Assembly (NCBI GenBank): GCA_001595385.3
Contig: LVEI03000001.1
Location: 1,269,501-1,333,500 of the forward strand
Reading direction: 5' to 3'
Source: Deltaproteobacteria bacterium GWC2_55_46
Lineage (GTDB): Bacteria; Desulfobacterota; GWC2-55-46
DNA length: 64,000 nucleotides
The position numbers and the translations under genes are program-made. How positions within the stretch are numbered: position 1 is the first letter of the stretch; every line of letters begins with the position of its first letter. Below, in pieces: positions 34,783-45,668 of the stretch. Under the pieces are notes generated by a model. The model did not search any database. It had not been told where the DNA came from and saw nothing but the letters and a program-made list of their open reading frames with translations.

Positions 34783-35543
34783 CAGCCCCTTCCCCTTTTT
34801 CCGGTCTTCTTCTTCAACGCTGATATCCTCTCATCCAGCCCCGGAAGCTCTTTTTTACCTTTAAGGGCGTAGAGCACCCGAAGAGCCTCCGCGTAAGAAC
34901 CCTCGTCCTCGTAGATGGCGGCCTTAGCCATCGCGGCCTCTTCCGCCGCCTGGCTCTCCGGGAACCTCCCTATTATCTCGTCATACCTGCGGAGGGCCTC
35001 ACTGTACATGCCCTCTATATGATAGGTCTCGGCTATGTGCATACGGATGCGCGGGCTCAAACCCGGGTTCGCGACGATATTATTTAGCTCCACCAGCTCG
35101 GCCCTGGCCTGCCTCAGGTCCCCCATCCGCATGTATTCCATGGCTATAAGGTACTGGAACCTCTGCCTCGACGCCGGGACCGATTCGTAGAGCCTCTGGT
35201 ATTCTTCTATGGAAGAGCGATGCTCGCCCTTTCCGGAGTAGAGCTCAGCGAGGGCCTCTCTCCCCTCGACCGTTTCAGCCGAATCGGGGTACATGAAAAA
35301 GAGGGCTGAATAGGCGGCTATGGCCTTTTCGTCGTCTTTGAGGTCTTTATCGTAGATCGAGGCGGCCTTGAGCTGGCTTTTGGGGGCAAGCTCGCTTTCG
35401 GGGTATCTCGTGACCACATAGGAGTACCGCTCAATGGCCTCCCTGTGCCTGCCGAGGCGCTGGAAAGACCCGGCCTCATCGAAATCGTCCATGGCCTGGT
35501 CTATAGAGCAGCCATGGAGAAGGCTTAAGAAGACGCCGAGCAA
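34782..35543 (-). CDS. TPR-repeat lipoprotein (BamD/YbgF-like)
   Basis: At least 253 residues of TPR-like repeats (EAIERYSYVVTRYPESELAP, KAIAAYSALFFMYPDSAETV, EALRRYDEIIGRFPESQAAE), typical of outer-membrane assembly lipoproteins. A lipobox-like LLHGCS sits at the N-terminus. The start is uncertain: TTG at 35543 gives no basic n-region, while the same frame is open back to the gyrA stop and reads KREARKSLVRALLLGVFLSL, a proper lipoprotein signal. A GAGGAG site sits six bases before a CTG at 35612, so initiation there is likely. Gene order gyrA-TPR-gpsA is tight and co-directional. Confidence 0.78.
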   Translation of the reverse strand: MLGVFLSLLHGCSIDQAMDDFDEAGSFQRLGRHREAIERYSYVVTRYPESELAPKSQLKAASIYDKDLKDDEKAIAAYSALFFMYPDSAETVEGREALAELYSGKGEHRSSIEEYQRLYESVPASRQRFQYLIAMEYMRMGDLRQARAELVELNNIVANPGLSPRIRMHIAETYHIEGMYSEALRRYDEIIGRFPESQAAEEAAMAKAAIYEDEGSYAEALRVLYALKGKKELPGLDERISALKKKTGKRGRG

Positions 35544-35615
35544 GAGCGCCCTTACAAGGCTTTTCCGCGCCTCTCTTTTTATGCCGGGAAGGGCGGGTCT
35601 ATAAGGGGACAGGGC

Positions 35616-38057
35616 TCACTCCTCTTCAGCTTCCCCATCGTCCTCTTTTTCGGCTATCGGGGCTATTCCGGTTATGTGCTCGTCCTTTTCTATGTCCATG
35701 AGCTTAACGCCCTGCGTGTTCCTGCCTATCACATGGACGTCCTTCATGGCTATCCTTATGATCTTGCCAGCGCTCGTGGATATCATCAGCTCGTCGGTAT
35801 CGACGACCTTGACTATCCCGGCCACAGGCCCGTTCTTGTCGGTTATCTTGATGTTTATGAGGCCGCTGCCGCCCCTGCCCTGCCCCCTGTACTCGGCGAA
35901 CTCGGTCCTCTTGCCGAAGCCGTGCTCGGTGACGGTCAGTACCGTCGCGTTCTCCTCGATCATCTCCATGGAGACTACCCTGTCGCCTTCGTCGAGCTTG
36001 ATGCCCTTAACACCCCTGGCCTGGCGCCCCATCTCCCTGACCTCGTCCTCGTGGAACCTTATGGCCTGCCCCATGCGCGTGCCGAGAAAGAGGTCCGTCT
36101 TGCCGTCGGTGAGGCGGGCCGATATGAGGCTGTCGCCCTCGTCGAGGCTTACGGCTATGAGGCCGCCGGAGCGGATATGCGAGAAGCTCATGAGGTCGGA
36201 CTTCTTTATCACACCATGGGCCGTGCACATGGTGATGAAGCTCCCCTCCTTGAACGCGCGCACAGGGAGGAAAGCCGTTATCTTCTCATCCGCTATATTG
36301 AGGATATTCACTATGGCCTTGCCCTTTGCCGCCCTTCCGGCCTGCGGCAGGTCGTAGACCTTGAGCGAGTAGGCCTTGCCCTTGTCGGTGAAGAAGAGTA
36401 TATAGCTGTGGGTGGAGGCGATGAAGAGGTTGGATACGAAGTCCTCCTCCTTGGTGGTCATGCCCATCTTCCCCTTGCCGCCTCTACGCTGGATCTTGAA
36501 GAGGCTCGTAGGGTTCCTCTTTATATAGCCGCCGCTGGTGATGGTGACGACCATGTCCTCTTCGGCTATGATGTCCTCGAGCGTTATCTCCCCGGCCTCG
36601 TCGACTATCTGGGTCCTCCTGGCGTCGCCGAACCTCTCCTTTATCTCCTTTAGCTCGTCTACGACCACCCCCATGAGGAGCTTTTCGCTCGCGAGTATCT
36701 CTTCGAGCGATTTGATGAGCTTCAGCACTTCCTTGTACTCAGCTATTATCTTGTCCCTTTCGAGGGCGGTGAGCCTCTGGAGCCTCATCTCGAGGATCGC
36801 CTGGGCCTGTATCTCCGAGAGGTCGAAGCTCTTTACGAGCCCTGCCTTGGCTTCCTGAGGGCCCTTGGAGGCGCGTATCAACTTTATTACAGCGTCCAGG
36901 CTGTCGATGGCGATCTTCAAGCCTTCCAAGATATGTGCCCGCTCGCGGGCCTTCCTGAGATCAAAGGCGGTCCTCCTGGCTACGACCTCTTTCCTGAACC
37001 TCACGAACTCCTTCAGGAGCTGCGCCAGTGGCAGTACCCTTGGCTGGCCGTTTACGATAGCGAGGTTTATGATGCCGAAGGAGGTCTTCATCTGGGTATG
37101 GAGGTAGAGGTTATTCAAGATTACCTCTGCTATCTCGTCCCTCTTTAGCTCCACGACCACCCTCATGCCCTCGCGGTCGGACTCGTCCCTTACGTCAGAG
37201 ATGCCCTCCACCTTCTTCTCGCGCACAAGCCCGGCTATGCTCTCTATGAGCTTGGCCTTGTTGACCATGTAGGGTATCTCTGTTATGACGATAGACTGCC
37301 GCCCTGTCCTGGGGTTCTTCTCGATGGAGGCCTTTGCGCGTAGCTGCAGTACCCCCCTGCCGGTCTCATAGGCGTCCCTTATGCCCTTGCGCCCGTTTAT
37401 GAAGCCGCCGGTCGGAAAATCCGGGCCAGGCACCAGATTAAGCAGGTCCTTGGCCGAGGCGTCCGGCTTGTTTATTATATAGATGAGCGCGTCTATTATT
37501 TCCGAGAGGTTATGGGGGGGCATGTTGGTCGCCATGCCCACGGCTATGCCTGATGAGCCGTTCACAAGGAGGCTGGGGAAGGCTGCGGGCAGGACGACCG
37601 GCTCTTTCATGGACTCGTCGTAGTTCGGCTGGAAGTCGACGGTCTCCCTCCCTATGTCTTTCAGGAGCTCGCTCGCCAGCTTCGCCATCCTGACTTCCGT
37701 GTACCTCATGGCCGCCGGAGGGTCGCCGTCTATCGAGCCGAAGTTGCCCTGTCCGTCGATGAGCGGATACCTCAAGGAGAAGTCCTGGACCATCCTTGTT
37801 ATGGCGTCATAGACCGCCATGTCGCCGTGGGGATGGTACTTACCTATGACGTCTCCGACCACGCGGGCAGACTTCTTATGGGGCTTGTTCCACTCTACCC
37901 CCATCTCGTGCATGGCGAAGAGTATCCTCCTGTGCACCGGCTTGAGGCCGTCCCTCACGTCCGGCAACGCCCTGCCGACGATTACCGACATGGCGTAGTC
38001 CAGGTAGGACTTTTTCATCTCATCTTCTATATAGACCGGTATCTGTTCCTGTGCCAT
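35616..38057 (-). CDS. gyrA: DNA gyrase subunit A
   Basis: 813 residues; breaks and rejoins DNA to introduce negative supercoils together with GyrB. Active-site Tyr119 in [14 protein letters not shown]; the quinolone region contains [15 protein letters not shown] with Asp79 and Ala81. The C-terminal pinwheel domain has the GyrA box QRRGGKGK, which separates it from ParC. The acidic tail [11 protein letters not shown] is normal. A possible promoter lies at 38177-38205. Confidence 0.97.
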   Translation of the reverse strand: MAQEQIPVYIEDEMKKSYLDYAMSVIVGRALPDVRDGLKPVHRRILFAMHEMGVEWNKPHKKSARVVGDVIGKYHPHGDMAVYDAITRMVQDFSLRYPLIDGQGNFGSIDGDPPAAMRYTEVRMAKLASELLKDIGRETVDFQPNYDESMKEPVVLPAAFPSLLVNGSSGIAVGMATNMPPHNLSEIIDALIYIINKPDASAKDLLNLVPGPDFPTGGFINGRKGIRDAYETGRGVLQLRAKASIEKNPRTGRQSIVITEIPYMVNKAKLIESIAGLVREKKVEGISDVRDESDREGMRVVVELKRDEIAEVILNNLYLHTQMKTSFGIINLAIVNGQPRVLPLAQLLKEFVRFRKEVVARRTAFDLRKARERAHILEGLKIAIDSLDAVIKLIRASKGPQEAKAGLVKSFDLSEIQAQAILEMRLQRLTALERDKIIAEYKEVLKLIKSLEEILASEKLLMGVVVDELKEIKERFGDARRTQIVDEAGEITLEDIIAEEDMVVTITSGGYIKRNPTSLFKIQRRGGKGKMGMTTKEEDFVSNLFIASTHSYILFFTDKGKAYSLKVYDLPQAGRAAKGKAIVNILNIADEKITAFLPVRAFKEGSFITMCTAHGVIKKSDLMSFSHIRSGGLIAVSLDEGDSLISARLTDGKTDLFLGTRMGQAIRFHEDEVREMGRQARGVKGIKLDEGDRVVSMEMIEENATVLTVTEHGFGKRTEFAEYRGQGRGGSGLINIKITDKNGPVAGIVKVVDTDELMISTSAGKIIRIAMKDVHVIGRNTQGVKLMDIEKDEHITGIAPIAEKEDDGEAEEE

Positions 38058-38436
38058 TTCCCCTCGCTTGAAAAGCGGTAATTTTTAATAAAAACATCCG
38101 GTTAGGCCGGCCCCGCCCCGGAAAACCGCCCGGTTACCTTCAGGGTGCGCCCCCGGATGCAGACAGCGAAAAAGCGTGTATACTTGTTGGGTGCGATTAT
38201 TACAATATTTTATCATATCGAAGGTCTCGCGAGCGTGTCAAGGAGTTTAAAAGAGAGCCTTAGGCTTGCCGGCCAGGGTACCCAGCCCCTTTTCAGGACA
38301 ATTTTTGATGACAACCCCGATCTTTTTTGCTAATCTTTTGTTTTTTGATAGAGGCCTGCTGCGGTCATTTGAAGGGCCGATCCTAAAGACCTAATCCACT
38401 ATCGATATATAGATATATACCCGGAGGACAGTTTAT
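38058..38436. other. Divergent intergenic region gyrA / ppdK
   Basis: No gene seen. It contains a possible gyrA promoter (38177-38205, minus) and GC-rich short complementary stretches near 38100-38140 that could form part of the gyrA leader. On the ppdK side I see only the GGAGG ribosome site before 38437 and no convincing promoter. Confidence 0.5.
38177..38205 (-). promoter_or_regulatory. Possible gyrA promoter
   Basis: Minus strand TTGTAA (38205-38200), 17-base spacer, TATACA (38182-38177). Both boxes are partial matches with ideal spacing. Confidence 0.4.
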
Positions 38437-41166
38437 ATGGCCAAAAAGTGTGTCTACTTCTTCGGCGGCGGCAAGGCCGAAGGCAGGGGGGATATGAAGG
38501 ACCTCCTTGGAGGCAAGGGCGCGGGGCTTGCCGAGATGACGAACATCGGGCTCCCGGTGCCTGCCGGCTTCACCATCACTACCGAGGTCTGCGACTTTTA
38601 TTATAAGAGCGGCGAGAAGTACCCCCAGGGCTTCCATATAGAGCTGGAAAAGAACCTCAGGAGGCTCGAGAAGCTCGCCGGCAAAAAGCTCGGCGACCCC
38701 ACAGACCCTCTTCTCGTCTCGGTCCGCTCCGGCGCGGCAAGGTCGATGCCGGGCATGATGGAGACGATACTCAACCTGGGGCTCAACGACGCCTCCGTCG
38801 AGGGGCTCGCCAGAAAGACAAGCAACAGGAGGTTCGCCCTCGACGCATACAGGCGCTTCATAACCATGTACGGCTCGACCGCCATGGGCGTGCCGCGCCA
38901 CAGGTTCGATGACGAGTTCGACGACATAAAGGAGAGAAAGACCAGGCTCCGCCTCCATATACCGAGGTCGCGCAAGGTAACAGATACCGACGTAACAGAG
39001 CACGAGCTCGAAGAGCTGATACCGAGGTTCAAGAAGGTATACCAGGAGCATACGAAAAAGCCCTTCCCGCAGGACCCCGTTGAGCAGCTCCAGGGCGCCA
39101 TCAACGCCGTCATAGGCTCATGGATGGCCGAGAAGGCGGTGACATACAGGAGGGTCGAGAAGATCACAGGCCTCCTCGGGACTGCCGTCAATATCGTCCA
39201 GATGGTCTTCGGCAACATGGGCGACGACTCTGGCACAGGGGTCTGCTTCACAAGGGACCCGAATACCGGGGAGGACCTCTTTTACGGCGACCTGCTGATG
39301 AACGCGCAGGGAGAGGACGTCGTGGCGGGCATCAGGACCCCCATCCACTTAAATGACCTCCAGCGCCTCCTGCCCGGGGTATATAAAGAGCTCCTCAATG
39401 TCCGCAAGAAGCTTGAGAGGCACTACAAGGACATGCAGGACATAGAGTTCACCATAGAAGAAGGCAAGCTCTATATCCTTCAGACAAGGAACGGGAAGCG
39501 CTCCCCCATGGCCGCCTTCAGCATAGCCGTGGACATGGTCAAAGAGAAGCTCATAACGAAGAAGGACGCTATCTTAAGGATATCGGACAGGGACATAGAA
39601 GGGCTTTTCTACCCCGTAATAGACCCCAAGATACCGATCGAGACGCTCCAGCAGAACCTTTTCGCCACAGGCATAGCCGCTGTCCCCGGGGCCGCGACCG
39701 GCTCTATCGTATTTACAGCCAAGGACGCCGAGAACTGGACTGAACAGGGCAAGACCGTAATACTGGTGCGCAAGGAAACGAGCCCCGAGGACGTCGGCGG
39801 CATGCACGCCGCCAAGGGCATACTCACCGCCACCGGCGGCAAGACCTCCCACGCCTCGGTCGTTGCCAGGGGCTGGGGCAAGTGCTGCATAGTCGGCTGC
39901 GAGGACCTCAATATCGATTACTCCTCCAAGACCGTGACGGTCGGGAAGACCACCTTGAAAGAGGGCGACTCCATCACCCTCAACGGCTCTACTGGAGAGG
40001 TCTTCAAGGCCTCGCTCAATCTCATAAAGCCAGCATTCCCGGAGGCCTACCATATGCTCATGAGGTGGGCCGACGAGGCAAGAAAGCTCAAGGTCCGCAC
40101 AAACGTCGACACCCCCTATGACGCGGAGAACGCTATAAGGCTGGGGGCTGAGGGCATAGGCCTTTGCAGGACCGAGCACATGTTCTTCGATACCGAAGAG
40201 CGCCGGATCGCCATACAGAGGATGATCATATCCGAAGACCAGAAGACCAGGAAAAAGTCGCTCTACGACCTCCTGCCCTTCCAGAGAAAGGACTTCGCGG
40301 GCATCTTCAGGGCGATGGACGGCAAGCCCGTGACCGTAAGGCTCATAGACCCGCCTCTCCATGAGTTCGTCCCCCATACCGAGAGCGAGCAGAAGCAGCT
40401 GGCGCACAAGCTCGGCCTACCCTTCCACCAGGTAAAGAGGAGGATCGAGAGGCTGCACGAGTCGAACCCCATGCTCGGGCACAGGGGCTCAAGACTCCTT
40501 ATCACCTACCGTGAGATACTCGACATGCAGGTGCGCGCGATAATGGAAGCGGCCTGCGACTGCCAGAGGAAGGGGATAAAGGTATCCCCCGAGATAATGC
40601 TTCCCCTTATAATCGACGCCAAGGAGCTTCAGATACTGGCGGACAGGGCGAAGGTAATCGCCTCGGACGTCATGAAAGAGCAGAAGACCACGGTCAAATA
40701 CCTCATCGGCACGATGATAGAGGTGCCGAGGGCCGCGCTCCTCGCCGACCAGATAGCGCAGGTAGCGGATTTCTTCTCCTTCGGCACAAACGACCTCACG
40801 CAGATGACGCTGGGCATGTCGAGGGACGACGCCGGGAGGTTCCTCCCCGACTACATCGACGAGAAGAAGACCGGGATATTAAAGAACGACCCGTTCCAGT
40901 CGCTCGACCAGGCCGGGGTCGGCTTCCTCATGAGGCTCGCCATAGCCAAGGGCAGGGCCAAAAAAGAAGATCTCAAGGTGGGCATATGCGGCGAACACGG
41001 CGGAGACCCTTCCTCCGTCGAGTTCTGCCATCTCAATTACTTCGATTACGTATCCTGCTCGCCCTTCAGGGTGCCGATCGCCAGGCTGGCGGCGGCCCAG
41101 GCCCAGATAAGGTCCCCCAGGGCGGCCGGCCAGAGGAAAATAGTCCTTAAGCTCAACGGGAAATAA
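38437..41166 (+). CDS. ppdK: Pyruvate, phosphate dikinase
   Basis: 909 residues, full length; interconverts pyruvate, ATP and phosphate with phosphoenolpyruvate, AMP and pyrophosphate. N-terminal ATP-grasp domain starts VYFFGGGKAEG..LLGGKGAGLAEM; the phospho-carrier His472 is in GGKTSHASVVARGWGKCC; the C-terminal barrel has LCRTEHMFF, RLIDPPLHEF, MLGHRGSRLLI, SFGTNDLTQMTLG and the Cys in VGICGEHGGDP. The GGAGG ribosome site fits. With pgk, gap and aldolase elsewhere in the window it supports gluconeogenic or PPi-linked glycolysis. Confidence 0.97.
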   Translation: MAKKCVYFFGGGKAEGRGDMKDLLGGKGAGLAEMTNIGLPVPAGFTITTEVCDFYYKSGEKYPQGFHIELEKNLRRLEKLAGKKLGDPTDPLLVSVRSGAARSMPGMMETILNLGLNDASVEGLARKTSNRRFALDAYRRFITMYGSTAMGVPRHRFDDEFDDIKERKTRLRLHIPRSRKVTDTDVTEHELEELIPRFKKVYQEHTKKPFPQDPVEQLQGAINAVIGSWMAEKAVTYRRVEKITGLLGTAVNIVQMVFGNMGDDSGTGVCFTRDPNTGEDLFYGDLLMNAQGEDVVAGIRTPIHLNDLQRLLPGVYKELLNVRKKLERHYKDMQDIEFTIEEGKLYILQTRNGKRSPMAAFSIAVDMVKEKLITKKDAILRISDRDIEGLFYPVIDPKIPIETLQQNLFATGIAAVPGAATGSIVFTAKDAENWTEQGKTVILVRKETSPEDVGGMHAAKGILTATGGKTSHASVVARGWGKCCIVGCEDLNIDYSSKTVTVGKTTLKEGDSITLNGSTGEVFKASLNLIKPAFPEAYHMLMRWADEARKLKVRTNVDTPYDAENAIRLGAEGIGLCRTEHMFFDTEERRIAIQRMIISEDQKTRKKSLYDLLPFQRKDFAGIFRAMDGKPVTVRLIDPPLHEFVPHTESEQKQLAHKLGLPFHQVKRRIERLHESNPMLGHRGSRLLITYREILDMQVRAIMEAACDCQRKGIKVSPEIMLPLIIDAKELQILADRAKVIASDVMKEQKTTVKYLIGTMIEVPRAALLADQIAQVADFFSFGTNDLTQMTLGMSRDDAGRFLPDYIDEKKTGILKNDPFQSLDQAGVGFLMRLAIAKGRAKKEDLKVGICGEHGGDPSSVEFCHLNYFDYVSCSPFRVPIARLAAAQAQIRSPRAAGQRKIVLKLNGK

Positions 41167-41187
41167 AAACCCCGGACAAACAGATCA

Positions 41188-41220
41188 AAAAGCCCCCCGG
41201 AAGAATTCCGGGGGGCTTTT
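41188..41220. terminator. Bidirectional terminator between ppdK and the small secreted protein gene
   Basis: A 15-pair stem, AAAAGCCCCCCGGAA with TTCCGGGGGGCTTTT, around loop GAA, with T-runs on both strands. Serves both convergent genes. Confidence 0.92.
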
Positions 41221-41229
41221 TTTACGTCA

Positions 41230-41754
41230 TCAGGCGCCGTAAAGTATCTGGACGTGCAAGACCTCATTGGTCTCAGGGTTGCCGATGATGAGCACGCGTT
41301 TATCAGAGGAAGCAAGCGGCGTGATATCCTCGATGTTCCTGAGAACGTCCCAGCCGGTGTCGCCGGCGAAATGGGACTCGCAGTTCAACGCCGACCTGAA
41401 GCATACGCTTATCGTGCTATCGGCGCTCGTCTTGAAAGGCACATCCGCCTGCTGCGGCCCTAAAAGCCCCGGCACCTCTGTCCTGACGACAAACTCGTTA
41501 TCGATCACGTTTATATCGGAAAGGGTGCCTATATAATAAACACCCTCACCGTTGCCCAGCATGCCTGACTCATAACGCGCTTCTCCCCCAAGGCTCGGGA
41601 ACGCCTGTGAGGGGATCATGCTCGTCTGCGGGGCCGGCTTCATGGGTTGCATCATGCTGCCGCCCCCCTTGCCGTAATCCCGGGCCGACGCGCCGGTTAC
41701 GAGCAGCGCCACAAGCAGTATCGGCACGAACCCCATTATTTTGAGGATCCTCAT
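41230..41754 (-). CDS. Small secreted protein of unknown function
   Basis: About 174 residues from the Met at 41754, which follows a perfect AGGAGGT site and begins a signal peptide (MRILKIMGFVPILLVALLV, cleavage near GASA). After a Gly/Met/Pro-rich stretch (GKGGGSMMQPMKPAPQ), a compact domain includes GVYYIGTLSDINVIDNEFVV and ends VLIIGNPETNEVLHVQILYG. Two Cys (VCFRSALNCES) could form a disulfide. I do not recognise the family. Single gene with its own ribosome site and terminator. Confidence 0.75.
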   Translation of the reverse strand: MRILKIMGFVPILLVALLVTGASARDYGKGGGSMMQPMKPAPQTSMIPSQAFPSLGGEARYESGMLGNGEGVYYIGTLSDINVIDNEFVVRTEVPGLLGPQQADVPFKTSADSTISVCFRSALNCESHFAGDTGWDVLRNIEDITPLASSDKRVLIIGNPETNEVLHVQILYGA

Positions 41755-42106
41755 AAAAACACCTCCTTTACTGTTTGGAACTTCCCTTATATGAAACTGC
41801 AATAGGCATGCCCGGAAAGCAGGGCTCCTTCCAGTCGTTTTTGCTTTGAAAAAAAGGGCAGTCCCGCCTTGGGGGCTATCCTTAAACCTATTTCGTTATA
41901 ACAGAAGAGTGTTCCTGCATCAAAAAAAGGCCCCTCAAGCCCCTCGGAAACCCGTAAAAAGGGCATCGTCCAATTTGTGTAGGAATTTTTCCTGACCCCC
42001 CATATATTGTGTCTGCCGATTTAAATTAACACTTTGTATTGTATTTTTTCCTTTACAAAGGGCGGCAACTCTGTTAGATTGCCGCCTACAAACCTCTGGT
42101 GGAAAG
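41755..42106. other. Divergent intergenic region upstream of smc
   Basis: About 350 bases without a gene. AT-rich near 42010-42060; short inverted repeats are present (AGGAATTTTTCCT at 41980-41992) but no promoter that meets both box and spacing criteria. Confidence 0.45.
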
Positions 42107-45100
42107 ATGAAGATAAAAAAGCTCTCTATTCACGGCTTCAAGTCCTTTGTCGACAAGGTCACCCTCAATTTTCCTGCCGGCACCTCAGGCATAATCGGCC
42201 CCAACGGCTGTGGAAAAAGTAATATAGTCGACTCCATCCGGTGGGTCCTCGGCGAGCAAAACGCCAGGCACCTGCGCGGCAAGCATATGGAGGATATCAT
42301 CTTCACCGGCTCCGATGGGCGCAAGCCCCTTGGCATGGCCGAGGTCGTCCTGACCTTCTCAAACGAGCACGGCCTCGCGCCGGCAAGCTTCGCCAACTTC
42401 TCCGAGATAGAGATATCCCGCCGCCTCTACAGGTCCGGCGAGAGCGAATACTACATAAACAAGGTCCAATCGAGGCTCCGCGACATAGTCGACCTCTTCA
42501 CGGACACCGGCATCGGCACCAGGGCCTACTCCATAATCGAGCAGGGGCAGGTCGGCTGGCTGATCTCCGCCAAGCCTGAGGAGAGGAGGACGGTCTTCGA
42601 GGAGGCCGCCGGCATAAACAAGTTCAAACACAAGAAAGAGACGGCCCTCAGGAGGCTTGAGTCCACCAGGGATAACCTTACAAGGGTAAGCGACATCATA
42701 AGCGAGGTGAAAAGGCAGCTCAACTCGCTTAACAGGCAGGCGAAGAAGGCCGAACGGTACAAGGTCTTGAGGGACGAGCTTAAATCCCTGGAACTGCTCT
42801 TGTCGTCTCTCGAATACACCAGGATGAAGCAGGAGCTATCAACGCTGGCCAAGAGGATCGAGGCGGTAAAAGACGAAGAGATATCCCTTAGCACCATGGC
42901 TACCGCAAAGGAAGAGCTCTCGGAAGAGCTAAAGGTCGAGTACCTCGGGGTCGAGGGGGAGTACAAGGCTGTAAGGGAAAGGATATTCGAGCTCGAACGC
43001 CGCATACAGGACGAGGAGCGCAAAAGCGCCCTCGCCAACATGCGCATAGATGAGCTTAAAAGGACGGAAGAGCGGCTTCTGGCGGAAATAGACGAGCTCA
43101 CAAAGACAAGGGAGGCGGCCTCAGCAGGTCTGGAAGGGCTCGTCTCCTCGCTTTCAGCGCTGGGCTCCGAGATAGAGGCATCTTCCGCGCTCCTGAGCGA
43201 AAACTCCGCGGCCCTGGACGCTATTTCAAGGGACTTGAGAGGCAAAGAGGAGGCGCAAAGCGGCCTCAAGGCCGACTCCCTCAAGATATCCACAAGGTTC
43301 TCCGACATAAGGCACTCTATACAGAACTGCCTGCGCGAAGAAGACGATTCCAGGGGGTGTGAGGCGCGCGCGAGGACAGAGCTGGAGAATATCTCCGCCG
43401 CACTCGCCTCAAAAGAAGAGCCTATACAGGCGCTCCAAGAGCGCATCACTGGCGCCCAGGAGCAAAAAGAGGCGCTCGACGCCGAACTGGGCTTTGTAAG
43501 GGAGAGACTTGCCTCCCTCGACGCCGAGCGTGGCGCGAAGAACGACGAGCTGCTCGTCGCGAGAAAAGAGTACGCCAGGGCCTCTGCCATGCTCGCCACC
43601 CTCGAGGAGATGGAGAGGAACTTCGAGAGCATAAAGGGCGGCGCCAAGGCCATAATGCAGCGCTCGGAGAAGGCCGGGGTATACGGCCTCATAGCCGACT
43701 GCATGGAGACCAACCCGGGATACGAAAAAGCGGTCGAGGCTGTCCTTGCCGACAAGCTCCAGTATGTCCTTGTCGAAAGCTCAAAGGAAGGCATCGAGGC
43801 GATAGAGTACCTTAAGGCCAAGGGCGCCGGCAGGGGGAGCTTTGTACCGGTCAACGACGCGCGGCCTGTGGCGAGCCCCGTCCTGGCGGATTCCGGCGCG
43901 TTCCAGGGCTCAAGGCCGCTTTCGAGCGAGATAAAGATAAAAGAAGGCTATGAGCCGATAGTAAGCTGCCTCCTTGGGGACGTATTCCTGGCGGATAATA
44001 TCGAGGCCGCCTTCACGGCCTGGAAAGACAGCGGCGGCTTCCGCACCTTCGTAACGCCTGACGGCGAGACAATAGACGCCCAGGGCGTTATCACAGGCGG
44101 GTCGGCCCTCTCCGACAGCGGCATCCTCCAGAGAAGGGGCGAGATAAAAAAGGTCCGCTCTGAGGCCTCACGCCTTGAAGGCTCTATCGCCTCCATGGAA
44201 GGCGGGCTTAAAACCGTCGAGGAGACGATACAGTCGACAAAGGCGCATCTCGACAGCCTCCGGGAAAAGCTCCACAGAGCCGAGATAGAGAAGGTCAACC
44301 TCTCAAGCGAGCTTAAGCGCGGGGAGGACGATCTCGAAAGGCTCCGCAGAAACCGCGAGACCTTCACAGCCGAATGCGCCCAGGCTGCCGCCAGGCTCGC
44401 CGGGATAGCTGACAAGAAAGCGGCCCTGTCGGTTGAAAGGGAGGGCCTTGAGAAGGCCCTGGCCGAGAAGGAAGAGGCCATAGCCCTGCTCTCTAACGAG
44501 ATATCCGCCCTCGCGGGAAGAAAAGATGAGCTATCGAATATCGTTACCGAGGTAAGGGTAAAACTGGCGAGTTCGCGTGAGCGCCTTGAGGCCCTTAAAA
44601 GAGAGATAGCCGAAAAGGAGCGCTCCGTCGAGGAGACCGGGCGGAAGATAGAAACCCGCGGGGCCGATATCGAAAAGGGGCGCGCCGAGATAGCTGAGAA
44701 GGAGAGCGGCCTCGCAGAATTAAAGGACGCGCTAAACGGCCTCCTTTCAGGGATAGACGGCATAAGGAAAGAAGAGACTCAAAAGGCCGAGACACTTGAA
44801 TCGATAAACAGCCAGATAAAGGCCGCTGAGCACGAGCTGAAGGAGCTCAAGGGCAGGTACTCCGAGCTTCAGGAATTGAAGGGCGATCTCACTATAGAGA
44901 CAAAAGAGATGGAGCTTGCCATCTCAAACCTGAACGACAGGCTGACAGAGAAGTACTCAACGTCCGTGGAGGAGTACGCCCCGGCCGAAGGTGAGGCAGC
45001 CCCTCAGATAGAGGCGCTCGAGGAGCAAAGGACCGATCTTCGGGAGAAGATAACGTCGCTCGGCGATGTAAGCCTTTCCGCCCTCGAGGAATACAACGAG

Positions 45101-45649
45101 CTTGAGACAAGGCACCAGTTCCTCCTTGACCAGCAAGCCGACCTGACGAAGTCGGTGGAGAGCCTCCACACGGCCATACAGAGGATAAACAGGACCACCA
45201 GGGAGAAGTTCCGGTCCACGTTCGACGAGATAAACGCCAAGTTCCAGGAGACCTTCCCGAGGTTCTTTAACGGCGGCAGGGCTGAGCTGAGACTTACGGA
45301 GGAAGGGGACATCCTCGAAGCCGGCGTAGAGATCGCGGCGCAGCCCCCCGGGAAGCGCCTTCAGAACATAACGCTACTTTCAGGCGGCGAGAAGGCGCTC
45401 ACGGCCACCGCCCTCATCTTCGCCATCTTCCTCATAAAGCCGAGCCCGTTCTGCATCCTCGATGAGGTCGACGCGCCGCTCGACGACGCCAACATCGACA
45501 GGTTCAACCTGTTCGTGAAGGACATGTCGAAGATAAGCCAGTTCCTCCTCATAACGCATAACAAAAAGACGATGGAGATGGCAGACACCCTCTACGGGAT
45601 AACCATGCAGGAGCCAGGTGTCTCCAAGGTCTTGTCACTCAGGCTCTAA
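42107..45649 (+). CDS. smc: Chromosome segregation protein SMC
   Basis: 1180 residues. The N-terminal ATPase half has Walker A GPNGCGKSNIVDSIRWVLGE (about residues 32-51); two long coiled coils flank a hinge (about 510-640, GVYGLIADCMETNPGYEKAV); the C-terminal half carries the signature LLSGGEKALTATALIFAIF and Walker B FCILDEVDAPLDD. Organises and segregates the chromosome with ScpA/ScpB, which are not in the window. The following roadblock gene starts 19 bases later. Confidence 0.97.
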   Translation: MKIKKLSIHGFKSFVDKVTLNFPAGTSGIIGPNGCGKSNIVDSIRWVLGEQNARHLRGKHMEDIIFTGSDGRKPLGMAEVVLTFSNEHGLAPASFANFSEIEISRRLYRSGESEYYINKVQSRLRDIVDLFTDTGIGTRAYSIIEQGQVGWLISAKPEERRTVFEEAAGINKFKHKKETALRRLESTRDNLTRVSDIISEVKRQLNSLNRQAKKAERYKVLRDELKSLELLLSSLEYTRMKQELSTLAKRIEAVKDEEISLSTMATAKEELSEELKVEYLGVEGEYKAVRERIFELERRIQDEERKSALANMRIDELKRTEERLLAEIDELTKTREAASAGLEGLVSSLSALGSEIEASSALLSENSAALDAISRDLRGKEEAQSGLKADSLKISTRFSDIRHSIQNCLREEDDSRGCEARARTELENISAALASKEEPIQALQERITGAQEQKEALDAELGFVRERLASLDAERGAKNDELLVARKEYARASAMLATLEEMERNFESIKGGAKAIMQRSEKAGVYGLIADCMETNPGYEKAVEAVLADKLQYVLVESSKEGIEAIEYLKAKGAGRGSFVPVNDARPVASPVLADSGAFQGSRPLSSEIKIKEGYEPIVSCLLGDVFLADNIEAAFTAWKDSGGFRTFVTPDGETIDAQGVITGGSALSDSGILQRRGEIKKVRSEASRLEGSIASMEGGLKTVEETIQSTKAHLDSLREKLHRAEIEKVNLSSELKRGEDDLERLRRNRETFTAECAQAAARLAGIADKKAALSVEREGLEKALAEKEEAIALLSNEISALAGRKDELSNIVTEVRVKLASSRERLEALKREIAEKERSVEETGRKIETRGADIEKGRAEIAEKESGLAELKDALNGLLSGIDGIRKEETQKAETLESINSQIKAAEHELKELKGRYSELQELKGDLTIETKEMELAISNLNDRLTEKYSTSVEEYAPAEGEAAPQIEALEEQRTDLREKITSLGDVSLSALEEYNELETRHQFLLDQQADLTKSVESLHTAIQRINRTTREKFRSTFDEINAKFQETFPRFFNGGRAELRLTEEGDILEAGVEIAAQPPGKRLQNITLLSGGEKALTATALIFAIFLIKPSPFCILDEVDAPLDDANIDRFNLFVKDMSKISQFLLITHNKKTMEMADTLYGITMQEPGVSKVLSLRL

Positions 45650-45668
45650 GGGGCCGCCTCAAAAACAA

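Noticed and set aside
42526-43854. 442-residue Ser-rich minus-strand frame opposite smc
   Set aside because: Mirror of the coiled-coil coding bias (Glu/Leu/Ala codons); the smc frame is unequivocal.
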